A stretch of 64,000 nucleotides of DNA from Heliomicrobium undosum (GTDB taxonomy: Bacteria > Bacillota > Desulfitobacteriia > Heliobacteriales > Heliobacteriaceae): contig NZ_WXEY01000006.1 in NCBI RefSeq assembly GCF_009877425.1, positions 62,001 to 126,000 on the forward strand, given 5' to 3'. How positions within the stretch are numbered: the first letter of the stretch is position 1; each line of letters starts with the position of its first letter. Under the pieces are notes generated by a model. It was not told the origin of the DNA, did not search any database, and was given only the letters and a program-made list of their open reading frames with translations. The translations under genes and the position numbers were made by a program. Of the stretch, positions 53,055 to 62,675 are shown in pieces.

Positions 53055-54182
53055 TCATCCGGTTTTTGCAGGCGCTCCCTTTTTTTCCTCTCCCTGCGCC
53101 TTGACTTCGGCGACGATCCAGATCAAAAGGGGCAGGAGCACCTGAAAGGGAAATGCATAGTAGGGATAGATGGCGTCGGCCCAGCTGGACATCTGTTTTG
53201 TGCTGCTGTATATATTCGACGCAAACAGGAGCGACAAAAACCCGACAGGCGTTACCAAAAACCGATACTCATTAAATCCAAAAACATGGCAAATGCCTTT
53301 GCATGCCGCCAACAGGCAGACACAGATCTTTATAAAGCCGGCCAATATGTTGATCAAAAAGATGACGACTTCCAACCGCTGCAAAAAGTCGCCGATGCTG
53401 ATTTCCTGGACCGCCAAAAAACCAGGGAAGAAATTGGCGGCATACTCTTCCGGCCCGACGACGGCCATCACAGCGGTGATGCTCGTAAAAACGGCGAAAA
53501 AACCAATGAACAGCCCCATCATATACTGCTTCACCGCTGGCGCCTGTTTTGAGGACGACAGTAGCAACAAAAAAATCACCGTCTCCGCCAAGGGAAAGCT
53601 GAACAGATCAATGGCCGCCTGGAAGATCTTTTGGTGATTTTTATACAGGATCGGATACAAGCGCTGAATTTCAAATTGCGGCAATAGGAGCAAGAAGGTG
53701 AGCATGGCGGCGATGACGATCCAGGGCAGGTAGATTTCCCCCGTTCGCGCGATGACCTCTATGCCTTCTTTGACCGCCCAGATGGCCAACAGGGCGAGAA
53801 AAAACATGATGACCAGCTTCGGTGTCTCCGGGATCGCCACCACGTTGATGAATTCACCGAAATTGATGAGCACCAATCCTGATAAAGTGAAGGCGTAAAA
53901 GGCGTAGACAAAGATGATCGCCTTGCCGATGATCTTTCCAAACAGGCGCGTTGTGATTTCAAGCAGATCCATCCCCGTGTTGAGCGACAAAATGCGCCCA
54001 TAGACAACGACCATGGGCAAGGCGAACAGGAGGGACAGCAAAGCGGCCATCCAAACATCCTGCTTGGCTTTGGCGCCAATCGGCAAGATCAGGCTGCTGC
54101 CGATGATGAACAAGACGATCAGGTAGACGCCTTGCTTGAAGGAAACCTGCTCCTTGCCCCTCCCCCCGCCCTGGCTCTTCAT
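53055..54182 (-). CDS. Spore germination receptor subunit B (GerB/GerKB family permease)
   Basis: About 375 residues, 10 transmembrane helices of the amino-acid permease-like (APC) GerB family: QGVYLIVLFIIGSSLIL at the start, MDLLEITTRLFGKIIGKAI, and EVVIFLINILAGFIK. In germination receptors this subunit binds the nutrient germinant in the spore inner membrane. ATG 54182 overlaps the stop of the small upstream ORF (ATGA-type) and follows GGTGGGG. Last gene of the gerA-gerC-small ORF-gerB operon. Germinant unknown. Confidence 0.92.
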   Translation of the reverse strand: MKSQGGGRGKEQVSFKQGVYLIVLFIIGSSLILPIGAKAKQDVWMAALLSLLFALPMVVVYGRILSLNTGMDLLEITTRLFGKIIGKAIIFVYAFYAFTLSGLVLINFGEFINVVAIPETPKLVIMFFLALLAIWAVKEGIEVIARTGEIYLPWIVIAAMLTFLLLLPQFEIQRLYPILYKNHQKIFQAAIDLFSFPLAETVIFLLLLSSSKQAPAVKQYMMGLFIGFFAVFTSITAVMAVVGPEEYAANFFPGFLAVQEISIGDFLQRLEVVIFLINILAGFIKICVCLLAACKGICHVFGFNEYRFLVTPVGFLSLLFASNIYSSTKQMSSWADAIYPYYAFPFQVLLPLLIWIVAEVKAQGEEKKGAPAKTG

Positions 54183-54397
54183 TGATGCCCCACCAGCGGC
54201 GCCAGCCCGAGCCAAGATTCCAGCACATCCGCGATACTGGGCATTGATTCCTGGAAGCCCATCAGCGCCGCCCACACAAGGCCGGGGAAGAGGAATGCCA
54301 GGTAAACAGCCAGTTCCTTCCCTCGTTTAGACCGTTTCAGATGCACAGCGTCGACCCACCCAAAGAGGATGAAGACGGTCAGGACGAAAAACCTCAA
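54179..54397 (-). CDS. Small membrane protein inside the ger operon
   Basis: 72 residues: two hydrophobic helices (FFVLTVFILFGWVDAV and LAVYLAFLFPGLVWAALMGF) around a basic loop (HLKRSKRGKE), with a C-terminal amphipathic tail. TTG 54397 with GGTGAG 5 bases upstream; it overlaps the gerC end region and the gerB start by a few bases, so it is translationally coupled. Small D-type subunits (GerD-like two-helix proteins, sometimes called gerXD) are known to modulate some germination receptors; this is a plausible member by size and topology. Confidence 0.75.
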   Translation of the reverse strand: MRFFVLTVFILFGWVDAVHLKRSKRGKELAVYLAFLFPGLVWAALMGFQESMPSIADVLESWLGLAPLVGHQ

Positions 54398-54399
54398 TA

Positions 54400-55569
54400 C
54401 TACTCACCGACTTTTGTAGGTTCTGACAAGAGCGCGCTGCCTTTGAGCCTGAAGTCGACGATCGTTTGAACCTCCAGATCCGGAAAGACTCGCTCCCATC
54501 CTGTCTGCTCGATGGCTTCCCATAGGTCCGGGCGCCTGTGATGAATCATCTGTCCAAAACCGAAGACATCGGTCTGATATTTCTCCTGAACCTCGCGGAT
54601 CGTTTTTTGAAGCTCTCGTGCCAGTTGCTTGTTCGCTTTCTCTGTCAGTTCTTCTTTTTTCTCTAAGTCGATCACATCTTTTTCGGTCGATATCTCGGCG
54701 ATATCGGCCAACGGTTCCACTGTCAATTCAATCACGGGGCGATTGCCTTCCACATGCAACGCACGCTTCGTCTTGCTCCGGTAGATTTCCAGGCTGACTT
54801 CCGTTTTCGGCCTTTCCGTGCTGACGGCGATCAAACTTCCCCTATTCATCCGGTCCCGGATAAAGAGCAAGCTCCGCGTCTCCTCGGCATCCAGGTATCC
54901 GACCAGCCGTTCCCCCCTAAACAAAGCGGTGCCTCCGATCTGGGGGACCTTATCACCGGCATTTTCCGCCGTTTGCACGAAGGGGATTGTCGCCCCGATT
55001 CCCGGCGCTTCCATGTCTTCCACGAAATCACCGACAGTGGTAGACAACAGCTTTCCCGAGTTCCCATATCTCCGCAATGTTTCCTCTAGTTGCATCGACA
55101 CGGTGTCGAAGAGTTTTGACTTGGTCTTGAAAATATCGGCTGCCCTTTCGCCCCGTGTGACGAGGACCCACGTCTGTGAACGAACCTCGGCGTCGCGGTT
55201 GATCCAGTCGGTGATCTGGATCATGCCGTCTCTCGCCATTTCCTCACTGACGATGAAGGCTTTGGCATGACTCCAGTAAAGCTTTTTCCCTGACTTGGCG
55301 ATCATGTTTCTGACCGCCTCAAACACGGTTTTGCCGGAGCTTTCAAAGAGTTGGGGGCGGATCCCCAGACTGCCGCCGCCTTCAGCTTTCTCCCCGGTTT
55401 TGGTGCTCATCAGTTCGACCGTCAAATGAATTTGTTCGCCCTCTTTATCAAAAGCGGCGCCAACGACGATGCCCAGATCGCGGATTTCTCTGTAGTTCCA
55501 GCATCCGGCCACCGGCAGGATGAGCACAAAACAGGCGAAAAGGAGGCCGGCGCGAACGCCCGGACTCAT
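54400..55569 (-). CDS. Spore germination receptor subunit C, lipoprotein (GerC family)
   Basis: 389 residues. A lipoprotein signal with lipobox LPVAGC (Cys about 23) is followed by the GerC signature WNYREIRDLGIVVGAAFD, then three domains typical of GerC, e.g. KLYWSHAKAFIVSEEMAR and the C-terminal DVFGFGQMIHHRRPDLWEAIE. Lipidation needs Lgt, encoded at 6.7 kb. It is anchored to the spore inner membrane with GerA and GerB. The stop of gerA overlaps its start by four bases, showing coupling. Confidence 0.93.
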   Translation of the reverse strand: MSPGVRAGLLFACFVLILPVAGCWNYREIRDLGIVVGAAFDKEGEQIHLTVELMSTKTGEKAEGGGSLGIRPQLFESSGKTVFEAVRNMIAKSGKKLYWSHAKAFIVSEEMARDGMIQITDWINRDAEVRSQTWVLVTRGERAADIFKTKSKLFDTVSMQLEETLRRYGNSGKLLSTTVGDFVEDMEAPGIGATIPFVQTAENAGDKVPQIGGTALFRGERLVGYLDAEETRSLLFIRDRMNRGSLIAVSTERPKTEVSLEIYRSKTKRALHVEGNRPVIELTVEPLADIAEISTEKDVIDLEKKEELTEKANKQLARELQKTIREVQEKYQTDVFGFGQMIHHRRPDLWEAIEQTGWERVFPDLEVQTIVDFRLKGSALLSEPTKVGE

Positions 55570-57092
55570 GGTTTCGGTCTCCCCGGATCGGCCAACCGCC
55601 GGTCATTGTGGGTGAGGAGCCTTGGGCGGTAGGTCATCCACCACCAGGGCGCGCGGATGGCCGTGTCTTTCAGGTCTTGCAAGCGGATGGACGTGATGCT
55701 GGCCAGGTACGTGACACCGAAGCTGCGGATGCCGGCCAGGTGAATGGTCAAAGCGATGACGGCGAAGATGTAACCGAAGAATCCTAGAAAAGACGAGGCA
55801 AGCAAGAAGAAGATGCTGAGCAAAAAGGCGACGCCGGGCATTTCAGGGACCATGAAGCTGGTGATCCCCGTCAAGGCCGCCACGATGACCATGGGCGCGC
55901 TGATGATCTTGGCGGTGACGGCCGCCTCACCCAAGATTAAAGCCCCGACGATGCTGACGGCTTGTCCGACCGGGGAAGGCAAGCGCACCCCCGCCTCTCG
56001 CAAAATCTGAAAAGCCGTGAGCATCAACAGCGCCTCAACCACCGTAGGAAAGGGCACGCCTTCCTTGGCGGCGGAGATGCTGAACAACAGCCGGGTCGGG
56101 ATCATCTCCTGGTGGAAGGTGGTCAGGGCCACGAATATGGCAGGCGTGCTGGTCGTCAAGAAGAAACTCAGGTAACGCAGCAGCCGGTTGACGGAACTGT
56201 AAAAATAATTGTCATAGTAATCCTTGTTCGCCTGGAAGTATTCAACGAAGAGGTAGGGCAGGGTGATGACGAAGGGAGAGCCGTCGACGACGACGAGGAT
56301 CCTGCCTTCCAGCAGTTTCCCCACCGCCGTATCAGGACGTTCCGTCGTGCCGAGCGTTTCAAAGGGAGAGAGCGGAGCGTCACGGATCAACTCGATGATG
56401 TATTCCGGCTCCAGGATGCCGTCCATTTGCACCTGATCGAGGCGGCGCTGGAGTTCATCGAGAAACTCTTTCCTGCTGACGCCCTCCAGATAGACGATGC
56501 AGATCTTTGTCTTCGTCCGCGTCCCGATCTCCCGATAGACCATCTTCAGGTTCGGGTTGGTCACTTTGCGCCGGATCATGACCAGATTGGTGACGATGTT
56601 CTCGATAAACCCTTCCCGGGGGCCCCGGACGACTCGTTCTGTCTCCGGTTCGCTGATGGCACGCTTCTCCCAACCCTTCGCCTCGATCAGGATGACTGCA
56701 GAGGCGCCATCAACGACCAACAGCACATTGCCGTACAAGAGCGCCTGGATGGCCGGGTTTACCTTCGTTTCTGTGGTCACGTTTCCGGCGCTGACGATTC
56801 TTTTCACGAACAGGGACAATAGTTCGTCCTCAGGGGTCTGTTGCCAGTGGAAATCTTGCAATCGCGCCAGCACATTCTCATGGATCAAATCGCTGTCCAC
56901 CATACCGTCCACATAGACGGCGCAGCAGCGATGATTGTCTTGCCCGTCCAGCGTCAACGAGCGAAAGATGATCAGGTCATCGTTGGCGAGGATTTTTTTT
57001 AAGGTCCTCATGTTCTCGTCGTAGGAATGGTCGAAGGCATCCGGCGTCTGCCGTTGACCGGCAGGAGCCTGCAAAGATCGTCTTAGTCTCAC
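55566..57092 (-). CDS. Spore germination receptor subunit A (GerA family)
   Basis: About 508 residues. A soluble N-terminal domain binding the germinant signal (DDLIIFRSLTLDGQDNHRCCAVYVDGMV), a central region with NPAIQALLYGNVLLVVDGAS, and four to five C-terminal transmembrane helices (YLSFFLTTSTPAIFVALTTFH, PFPTVVEALLMLTAFQILREAG). It ends with PRLLTHNDRRL. GTG 57092 is 5 bases after AAAGGGGA; longer ORF starts lack an SD. First gene of the operon. Forespore-specific sigma factors normally drive such genes, but I do not see a convincing sigma-G promoter in the 280 bases upstream, which hold only short direct repeats (GCTGTACT twice, CTTTGCATAC twice). Confidence 0.92.
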   Translation of the reverse strand: MRLRRSLQAPAGQRQTPDAFDHSYDENMRTLKKILANDDLIIFRSLTLDGQDNHRCCAVYVDGMVDSDLIHENVLARLQDFHWQQTPEDELLSLFVKRIVSAGNVTTETKVNPAIQALLYGNVLLVVDGASAVILIEAKGWEKRAISEPETERVVRGPREGFIENIVTNLVMIRRKVTNPNLKMVYREIGTRTKTKICIVYLEGVSRKEFLDELQRRLDQVQMDGILEPEYIIELIRDAPLSPFETLGTTERPDTAVGKLLEGRILVVVDGSPFVITLPYLFVEYFQANKDYYDNYFYSSVNRLLRYLSFFLTTSTPAIFVALTTFHQEMIPTRLLFSISAAKEGVPFPTVVEALLMLTAFQILREAGVRLPSPVGQAVSIVGALILGEAAVTAKIISAPMVIVAALTGITSFMVPEMPGVAFLLSIFFLLASSFLGFFGYIFAVIALTIHLAGIRSFGVTYLASITSIRLQDLKDTAIRAPWWWMTYRPRLLTHNDRRLADPGRPKP

Positions 57093-57411
57093 CGTTCCCC
57101 TTTCATCCACCGGATGCCCCCCTTTCCCTGCTAGTGTACCCCCTGACATTGACTTTACTACGGCACTCCTTGGCATGGCCGGCCTCTTGCATAGGCTGTA
57201 CTGCTGTACTGCTTTGCATACTCTTCATACATTGCTGTGCTGCAGTTCTCTTTGCATACCGCGCTCTTTTGTGTTCACATTACTCCCCTTGGCTTGCCCC
57301 TCGCTCGCCCCTTCGCGTATACTCAAATCAAGACAGTTATAACAATGTAAGGATTTTTTCGCTTGAAGATCCATGTCCGTCTGGATACTTTTTCTTGAAA
57401 GGCGGGATAGA

Positions 57412-60039
57412 TTGTCTACCTTTCCGAATCGACCGAGAGACTCCTTGACCCTTTTGCAGTGGATCTGGCGTTCTTATTTAAAAACTGCCCTGATCCCTAT
57501 CCTCACCATTGAACTCATCTTCATCGGCATTTATTTTTACTCCAATGAATGGAGCAAACGGGAAAACACCGCCGTTGTCCGCGAGATGACCGATGACGAT
57601 CTGCAGCGGATCGTCCGGCAAGAGGCCGAGGTTATCGCTCAACAGACCCAGCGGATCACCCACTTGGCCGAGTTGTATCGCCAGCAGGTGGCCTTGGCCT
57701 ATGATCAACCGCCGAACCTTTCTCCGGAAGACGCCGCTCGCCTCGCCTACTCGCCCGATGGCGCGTACCACACCACAAGGGGCGGCGAGGGTCAACTGGC
57801 CGTCTTTTACAGCGGTTATAGGCCCATCGGACCGGCGGAACGGGAAAAGGTCGCCCGCCTGCTCCGCCTGCAATCCCTCATGGTCGGCATCCAAAACAAC
57901 GAACCGATGGCCGCCGCCATCTATCTGAACACCTTCGACTCTCTCAACATCATCTACCCCTATTTCGATGTGCTCTCCCAATACGCCCCGAAGATGAACA
58001 TACCGTCCTTCAATTTCTACTATGAGGCGGATGCCGAACATAACCCGGAGCGCAAGGTTCGCTGGACCGACGCCTACCTCGATCCGGCCGGCAACGGCTG
58101 GATGGCCTCCTGCATCGCACCTGTCTATCGCAACGGGACGCTCGAAGGCGTCGTCGGCATCGATATGACCATCGACACCATCATCAAAGGTATCCTGAAT
58201 CTGAACATCCCCTGGAACGGCTACGGCATGCTGATCGGCAAGGACGGATCGATCCTGGCCCTGCCCCAATCGGGCGAGGTCGACTGGAACCTCCATGAGT
58301 TGACAGCCCACCGCTATGACAACGCCGTCCAGGAAAACACCTTCAAGCCGGAACAGTTCAACCTGTACAAGCGTCCTGACAAGGCCGAACTGGCCCAGCA
58401 GGTGCAGCATAGGGATCACGGCCTGCTGCCGGTGACCTTGAACGGCCACAAAAAACTGGTCTCCTGGTCCACTGTCGCCGAAACCGGCTGGAAACTGCTC
58501 GTCCTCGTCCCGGAAGAAAACATCTATGCCAAGGCGAATGCACTCAGCGCGATTTTGTGGCGCATCGGGGCAATGATGATCGGCGGCATGGTGCTTTTCT
58601 ACTCCGTCTTTTTCGCCATCCTCTACCGGCAGGCCAAGCGCGTCTCCCATGACATCTCCCAGCCGCTCATGGAAGTGAACGGTATGGTCAAGCGGATCGG
58701 CCAGGGCGAGTATGCCCAGAGGGCGCCCGCCTTCCCCGTCCACGAACTGACCGAGACGGCCGCCTTGCTGGCCCAGATGGGCCGCCAATTGGGGGATACG
58801 GCGCAGTACCTGATCCAGGCGAAGGAGGAGGCGGAACGGGCCAGCCGGGCCAAGTCGGAGTTTTTGTCCAGCATGAGCCATGAGTTGCGCACCCCCCTCA
58901 ACGCCATCCTGGGCTTCTCCGACCTCCTGGACACGCAGTGCTTATCGGACGCCGACCGGGAGGGCTTGCGGGAGATCCATAAGGCCGGTCACCACCTGCT
59001 GGCGCTGATCAACGATGTCCTCGACCTGGCCCGCATCGAATCGGGCAAATTGGAACTGTCCAATGAACCCGTCTCGCTCCCCGAGACGGTCGACGAATGC
59101 TTGCACCTCATCCAACCGCTGGCGCAAAAACGAGGCATCGTTATCATCAATCAGGTCTCCGAGTCAAAGCCCTATTACCTGAAAGCCGACCTGACCCGGT
59201 TCAAGCAGGTGCTGATCAACCTGCTCTCCAACGCCGTCAAGTACAACCGGGAACAGGGACAGGTGATCATCGGCTGCCGCCTCGTGAGCGACAGCCGGCT
59301 CGCCGTCGATGTGAAAGACACCGGCTTTGGCATCGCGCCCGATCAGTTGACCAAGATCTTTGAACCCTTCCACCGCAGCCATACGAAACAGACCACCGTC
59401 GAGGGGATCGGCGTCGGGTTGACGGTGACGAAGCAACTGGTCGAGGTGATGGGCGGCAGCATCCATGTGGAGAGCGCGCCGAATCAGGGCAGCCATTTCT
59501 GGATTGAGATGCCCCTCGCGAAAACGCCGCCGGAACCCATGGTTCAGCGTGAGTATCCTGAACACAGACAAAATTCCCAACATGTAACAGGCCCGGCACA
59601 AAGGCCGTATATGAAACATACTCCTCCACCGTCGGATCCTGATCCAGACACCGGAGACGCCCCCTTGACACGCATTCTCCTGGTCGATGACAACAAAGCC
59701 AATCAAAAATTGGCTCGCATGATGCTGTTGAAGTTGGGCTATGCCGTCGACATCGTCGACAACGGCCTCGAAGCGGTGCAGGCTTTCGAGCGGGAAGCCT
59801 ACGACTGCATCATCATGGATTGCCACATGCCGGTCATGGACGGCTTTGAGGCGACCCGGGAGATCCGGCGCTTGGAGGCGCAAAGGAAGACCCGGACCCC
59901 CATCGTGGCGCTGACCGCCAACGCGATGAAAGGCGACCTGGAAAGCTGCCTGCGCGCCGGCATGGACGATTATCTCAGCAAGCCCGTCTCTCCGGAGAAA
60001 CTGAACACGATTCTTCGCAAGTGGATTCCTTCGTCATAG
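57412..60039 (+). CDS. Hybrid sensor histidine kinase (Cache-HAMP-HisKA-HATPase-REC)
   Basis: About 875 residues. Transmembrane helix one (about 23-45) and helix two (about 390-412) flank an extracytoplasmic dCache-like sensor ([25 protein letters not shown]). Then HAMP, HisKA with [20 protein letters not shown] (phospho-His), HATPase with [10 protein letters not shown] and [10 protein letters not shown], a proline-rich linker and a receiver domain with [16 protein letters not shown] 57412 follows AAAGGCGGG and is preferred; ATG 57373 has little SD. The next gene encodes an HD-GYP response regulator, likely the partner. Confidence 0.88.
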   Translation: MSTFPNRPRDSLTLLQWIWRSYLKTALIPILTIELIFIGIYFYSNEWSKRENTAVVREMTDDDLQRIVRQEAEVIAQQTQRITHLAELYRQQVALAYDQPPNLSPEDAARLAYSPDGAYHTTRGGEGQLAVFYSGYRPIGPAEREKVARLLRLQSLMVGIQNNEPMAAAIYLNTFDSLNIIYPYFDVLSQYAPKMNIPSFNFYYEADAEHNPERKVRWTDAYLDPAGNGWMASCIAPVYRNGTLEGVVGIDMTIDTIIKGILNLNIPWNGYGMLIGKDGSILALPQSGEVDWNLHELTAHRYDNAVQENTFKPEQFNLYKRPDKAELAQQVQHRDHGLLPVTLNGHKKLVSWSTVAETGWKLLVLVPEENIYAKANALSAILWRIGAMMIGGMVLFYSVFFAILYRQAKRVSHDISQPLMEVNGMVKRIGQGEYAQRAPAFPVHELTETAALLAQMGRQLGDTAQYLIQAKEEAERASRAKSEFLSSMSHELRTPLNAILGFSDLLDTQCLSDADREGLREIHKAGHHLLALINDVLDLARIESGKLELSNEPVSLPETVDECLHLIQPLAQKRGIVIINQVSESKPYYLKADLTRFKQVLINLLSNAVKYNREQGQVIIGCRLVSDSRLAVDVKDTGFGIAPDQLTKIFEPFHRSHTKQTTVEGIGVGLTVTKQLVEVMGGSIHVESAPNQGSHFWIEMPLAKTPPEPMVQREYPEHRQNSQHVTGPAQRPYMKHTPPPSDPDPDTGDAPLTRILLVDDNKANQKLARMMLLKLGYAVDIVDNGLEAVQAFEREAYDCIIMDCHMPVMDGFEATREIRRLEAQRKTRTPIVALTANAMKGDLESCLRAGMDDYLSKPVSPEKLNTILRKWIPSS

Positions 60040-60132
60040 CTTTCCGCCTGGCGAAGAACGACAGGCAATTACCGGCCGTTGCCGTACCGTAATGTTCAAC
60101 ATGTCATAGGCGACGAACGGACAGAATGTGAG

Positions 60133-61092
60133 ATGAATGCGATGGAGAATTCCAGGATCCTGGTCGTCGACGACAACAAAGCCAATCGCATGCTGCTCTG
60201 CGGCCTGCTCAAACAGTACACCGTCATGGAGGCCGACAGCGGAAAGTCCGCCCTGGAAAAACTCGGCGCAGCAAAGCCCGACCTCATTCTCCTCGATGTG
60301 ATGATGCCGGACATGGACGGCTACACCGTGTTATCGGTGATCAAAAACAACAAAGAGACCCAGTTGATCCCCGTCGTGCTGATCACGGCGCTCCACGGCA
60401 CGAGCGAGAAAATCAAATCGCTCGAAATCGGCGCCGATGATTTTATCACCAAGCCCTTTAATCCCCTGGAACTGCAGGCGCGGGTCAAGTCGCTGCTGCG
60501 GATCAAGGCGCTCCAGGACGAGTTGGAGAGCTTTCAAAACGTCGTCTTCTCCCTGGCTCAAGCCTTGGAAGCCAGGGACGATTACAGCGTCAACCACTCC
60601 AAACGAACCTCCGAATTCGCCTATCAACTGGCCCTCCGGGTGATTGACGACCCAGGGCATGCGGAATTGATCAAAACGGCCGGCCTGCTTCATGACATCG
60701 GCAAGATCGGCATCCGCGACGAGATCCTCTTCAAGCCGGGCAAGCTGACGCCGGAGGAGTTTGAGACGATCAAAAGCCACCCCGTCACGGGCGAGAAAAT
60801 CTGCGCCTCCATCCAGACGCTGGCCCCCATTTTGCCTTTGATCCGGCACCACCATGAGTCCTACAACGGCCTGGGCTACCCCGACGGCCTGCGGGGAGAG
60901 GAGATCCCCCTCGGCGGGCGCATCCTGGCCATCGCCGACACCTATGACGCGCTGACGAGCGACCGCCCCTACCGCAAGGCGCTCCCGGTGGAGGAGGCGC
61001 TGCACATCCTCCGAAGGCATGCGGGGGAGCAGTGGGATCCGGCGTTGATCGCCTGTTTTTGCGGGATGATTGAGGCAAAAGGGGCATCGTGA
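60133..61092 (+). CDS. Response regulator with HD-GYP domain
   Basis: About 319 residues: an N-terminal receiver (ILVVDDNKANRMLL, phospho-Asp in LILLDVMMPDMDG, LITALHG, TKPFNPLEL) followed by an HD-GYP phosphodiesterase domain (LLHDIGKIGIRDE, KSHPVTGEKI, HHHESYNGLGYPDGL, ADTYDALTSDRPYR). It probably hydrolyses cyclic di-GMP on phosphorylation, with the hybrid kinase upstream as its partner. ATG 60133 or 60142 start; an upstream TTG lacks support. A strong terminator follows. Confidence 0.92.
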   Translation: MNAMENSRILVVDDNKANRMLLCGLLKQYTVMEADSGKSALEKLGAAKPDLILLDVMMPDMDGYTVLSVIKNNKETQLIPVVLITALHGTSEKIKSLEIGADDFITKPFNPLELQARVKSLLRIKALQDELESFQNVVFSLAQALEARDDYSVNHSKRTSEFAYQLALRVIDDPGHAELIKTAGLLHDIGKIGIRDEILFKPGKLTPEEFETIKSHPVTGEKICASIQTLAPILPLIRHHHESYNGLGYPDGLRGEEIPLGGRILAIADTYDALTSDRPYRKALPVEEALHILRRHAGEQWDPALIACFCGMIEAKGAS

Positions 61093-61100
61093 CAATAAAA

Positions 61101-61136
61101 AAAGCGCCATTCACGTTTCGGTGTGAATGGCGCTTT
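61101..61136 (+). terminator. Terminator of the kinase/regulator operon
   Basis: AAAGCGCCATTCAC (61101-61114) pairs with GTGAATGGCGCTTT (61123-61136), a 14-bp stem with T-rich 3' end. Right of it the base composition drops sharply in GC. Confidence 0.85.
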
Positions 61137-61348
61137 GTCGTACCCATATATGTATTTTTATTGTTTTTATGGATTATTTTACTATTAGTGGCCTCAGCAG
61201 TGAGTTTACTTATACACCAGTGGTTGCAATGGCCCAATTAAGATTTTAAATTGATAGAAAATATTTAAATGCTGCTGTTTCAAATATTCAGTTCCCTTAA
61301 ACTTACAGGAGATGATATAATATTCCTGTAGTTTGGAGGGATATAAAA

Positions 61349-62329
61349 ATGACCAAGGTAAAGAGCATAGATTCCCTGATGAAATATTTAAGGGACAAGC
61401 ACCATATCTCAATTTCAGGGAGCACTCATAAAAGAAAACTTAGGAATATCGGCTATTACCACGGATATAAAGGTTACCGATTTATAAAAAACCCAAATAA
61501 GCAAATACCTTACACGGACTTCAACCAAATTCTTTCAGTTAACACATTTGACATGGAATTAAAAGCACTATTTTATCCACAGATAATGTTTATAGAGACT
61601 GCAATAAAAAACTATGTTCTTGAAGTTGTATTGAATCATGGAAAAACAGATAGTTTTGATATCATTTTTGAGACCTTACTAACTTACTACAAGGTTCACC
61701 AAGTTGGAACCACTGAGTATAAAAAAGCACTAAATAAACGATTGCAATTGAGAAATAAATTTTACAGTGCACTTGCACGTGATTATTCGTATGATAAACA
61801 AGTGGTGCAGCATTTTTATCATAGCGATCGGTATGTCCCAATTTGGGCCATTTTTGAAGTCATTAGTCTGGGTGAGTTCGGAAACTTTGTATCCTGTTTG
61901 AATCCTAATATAAAGCGGGATGTCTCTGTCTCTCTAGGGTTAAATCAATCTTTTGATTCGAATAGAAAAATGACAGAAGGTATAATATTTCTTATTAAAG
62001 ATTTAAGAAACTCAATAGCTCATAACGACGTAATTTTTGACACACGTTTTAACAGTATTAACCCTAATCGTTCACTAGTTAAAGCTTTAATAAACGATAC
62101 TGGCATCCCAAACATCACTTTTAATACTATCGTAGACTTTGTTATATTATTAGTATATATTCAAAAACACCTTTATATTGCAAAAACTGACTTGGCTAAG
62201 ATTGTAAGTAGGTTCGAAAATTCAATAAATCATTTCAGGACACAGATACCTATATCTGTTTATAATACAATATTTTATACAGATACGCGAAATAAGCTAA
62301 ATGCATTAAAGTCTTTTATAAAATCTTAA
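61349..62329 (+). CDS. Abi-like abortive-infection protein with HEPN motif
   Basis: 326 residues, Lys/Asn/Ile-rich, of the AbiD/AbiF (Abi_2) family that aborts phage infection. N-terminal HISISGSTHKRKLRNIGYY; central LKALFYPQIMFIETAIKNYVLE; the HEPN-type RNase motif is LRNSIAHND near residues 219-227. Codon use and GC (about one third) are far below the neighbours. TTGGAGGGATATAAAAATG gives an excellent SD. It stands alone between a strong terminator and the 3' side of selC. I infer a horizontally acquired phage-defence gene; toxin activity and antitoxin are not shown. Confidence 0.86.
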   Translation: MTKVKSIDSLMKYLRDKHHISISGSTHKRKLRNIGYYHGYKGYRFIKNPNKQIPYTDFNQILSVNTFDMELKALFYPQIMFIETAIKNYVLEVVLNHGKTDSFDIIFETLLTYYKVHQVGTTEYKKALNKRLQLRNKFYSALARDYSYDKQVVQHFYHSDRYVPIWAIFEVISLGEFGNFVSCLNPNIKRDVSVSLGLNQSFDSNRKMTEGIIFLIKDLRNSIAHNDVIFDTRFNSINPNRSLVKALINDTGIPNITFNTIVDFVILLVYIQKHLYIAKTDLAKIVSRFENSINHFRTQIPISVYNTIFYTDTRNKLNALKSFIKS

Positions 62330-62468
62330 TCGAAAAACTTATATTTAGAGAAAAACCTTCTCAAAGGAAACAATTTTTGGGTTCCGAGTAACAGCACCAT
62401 TGTCAACCTGATGTAGATAGGCAAACCCCAATAAACGAAGGCAAATTTCAAAATAATAGAAAAAGCTC
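62330..62468. other. AT-rich gap after the Abi gene
   Basis: No convincing ORF, tRNA or terminator. A short minus-strand frame (CLRLLGFAYLHQVDNGAV) might be a gene fragment; it has no SD. Composition is like that of the Abi gene. Confidence 0.4.
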
Positions 62469-62502
62469 TTGCATTAATTCTCAAAAAATTGTATAGTATA
62501 AT
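62469..62502 (+). promoter_or_regulatory. Promoter of the small RNA next to selC
   Basis: TTGCAT (62469-62474), 17 bases, TATAGT (62492-62497), overlapped by a second -10 TATAAT (62497-62502). The start would lie near 62505-62509. Confidence 0.55.
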
Positions 62503-62504
62503 TA

Positions 62505-62566
62505 ACGAATTGCGGTGGATGTCTTCGGACTACACCTGAAGGGATTGGATGCGTCCAATCCCTTTT
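62505..62566 (+). ncRNA. Candidate short RNA (about 60 nt) ending at selC
   Basis: After the promoter, GGTG-gat-GTC-TTCG-GAC-ta-CACC (62514-62536) forms a UUCG-capped hairpin. It is followed by GGGATTGGA/TCCAATCCC (62541-62549/62554-62562) over a TGCG loop and TTTT, an intrinsic terminator. There is no room for a protein. It lies head-on to tRNA-Sec. Function unknown. Confidence 0.5.
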
Positions 62567-62577
62567 CCATTTTTTAT

Positions 62578-62675
62578 TGGCGGGAGTGGGTAGGAATCGA
62601 ACCTACCGCGCCCGGGTTGGCCGCGCGCCACGTGGGTTTGAAGCCCAGGGAGGACACCAGTCCCCATTCACCCCC
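62578..62675 (-). tRNA. selC: tRNA-Sec (TCA)
   Basis: A 98-base tRNA with CCA encoded. The long acceptor is GGGGGTGA opposite CCACTCCC (last pair A-C). A 6-bp D-stem GGGGAC/GTCCTC with a 4-base TGGT loop, the anticodon loop CTTCAAA (anticodon TCA), a long variable arm and a 5-bp T-stem GTAGG/CCTAC are all hallmarks of bacterial selenocysteine tRNA. No selenoprotein with in-frame TGA was recognised in this window. The Abi gene lies on its 3' side. Confidence 0.93.

Noticed and set aside
57186-57260. Short direct repeats GCTGTACT and CTTTGCATAC upstream of gerA
   Set aside because: Only two copies each with irregular spacing; no convincing sigma-G or operator pattern could be built from them.
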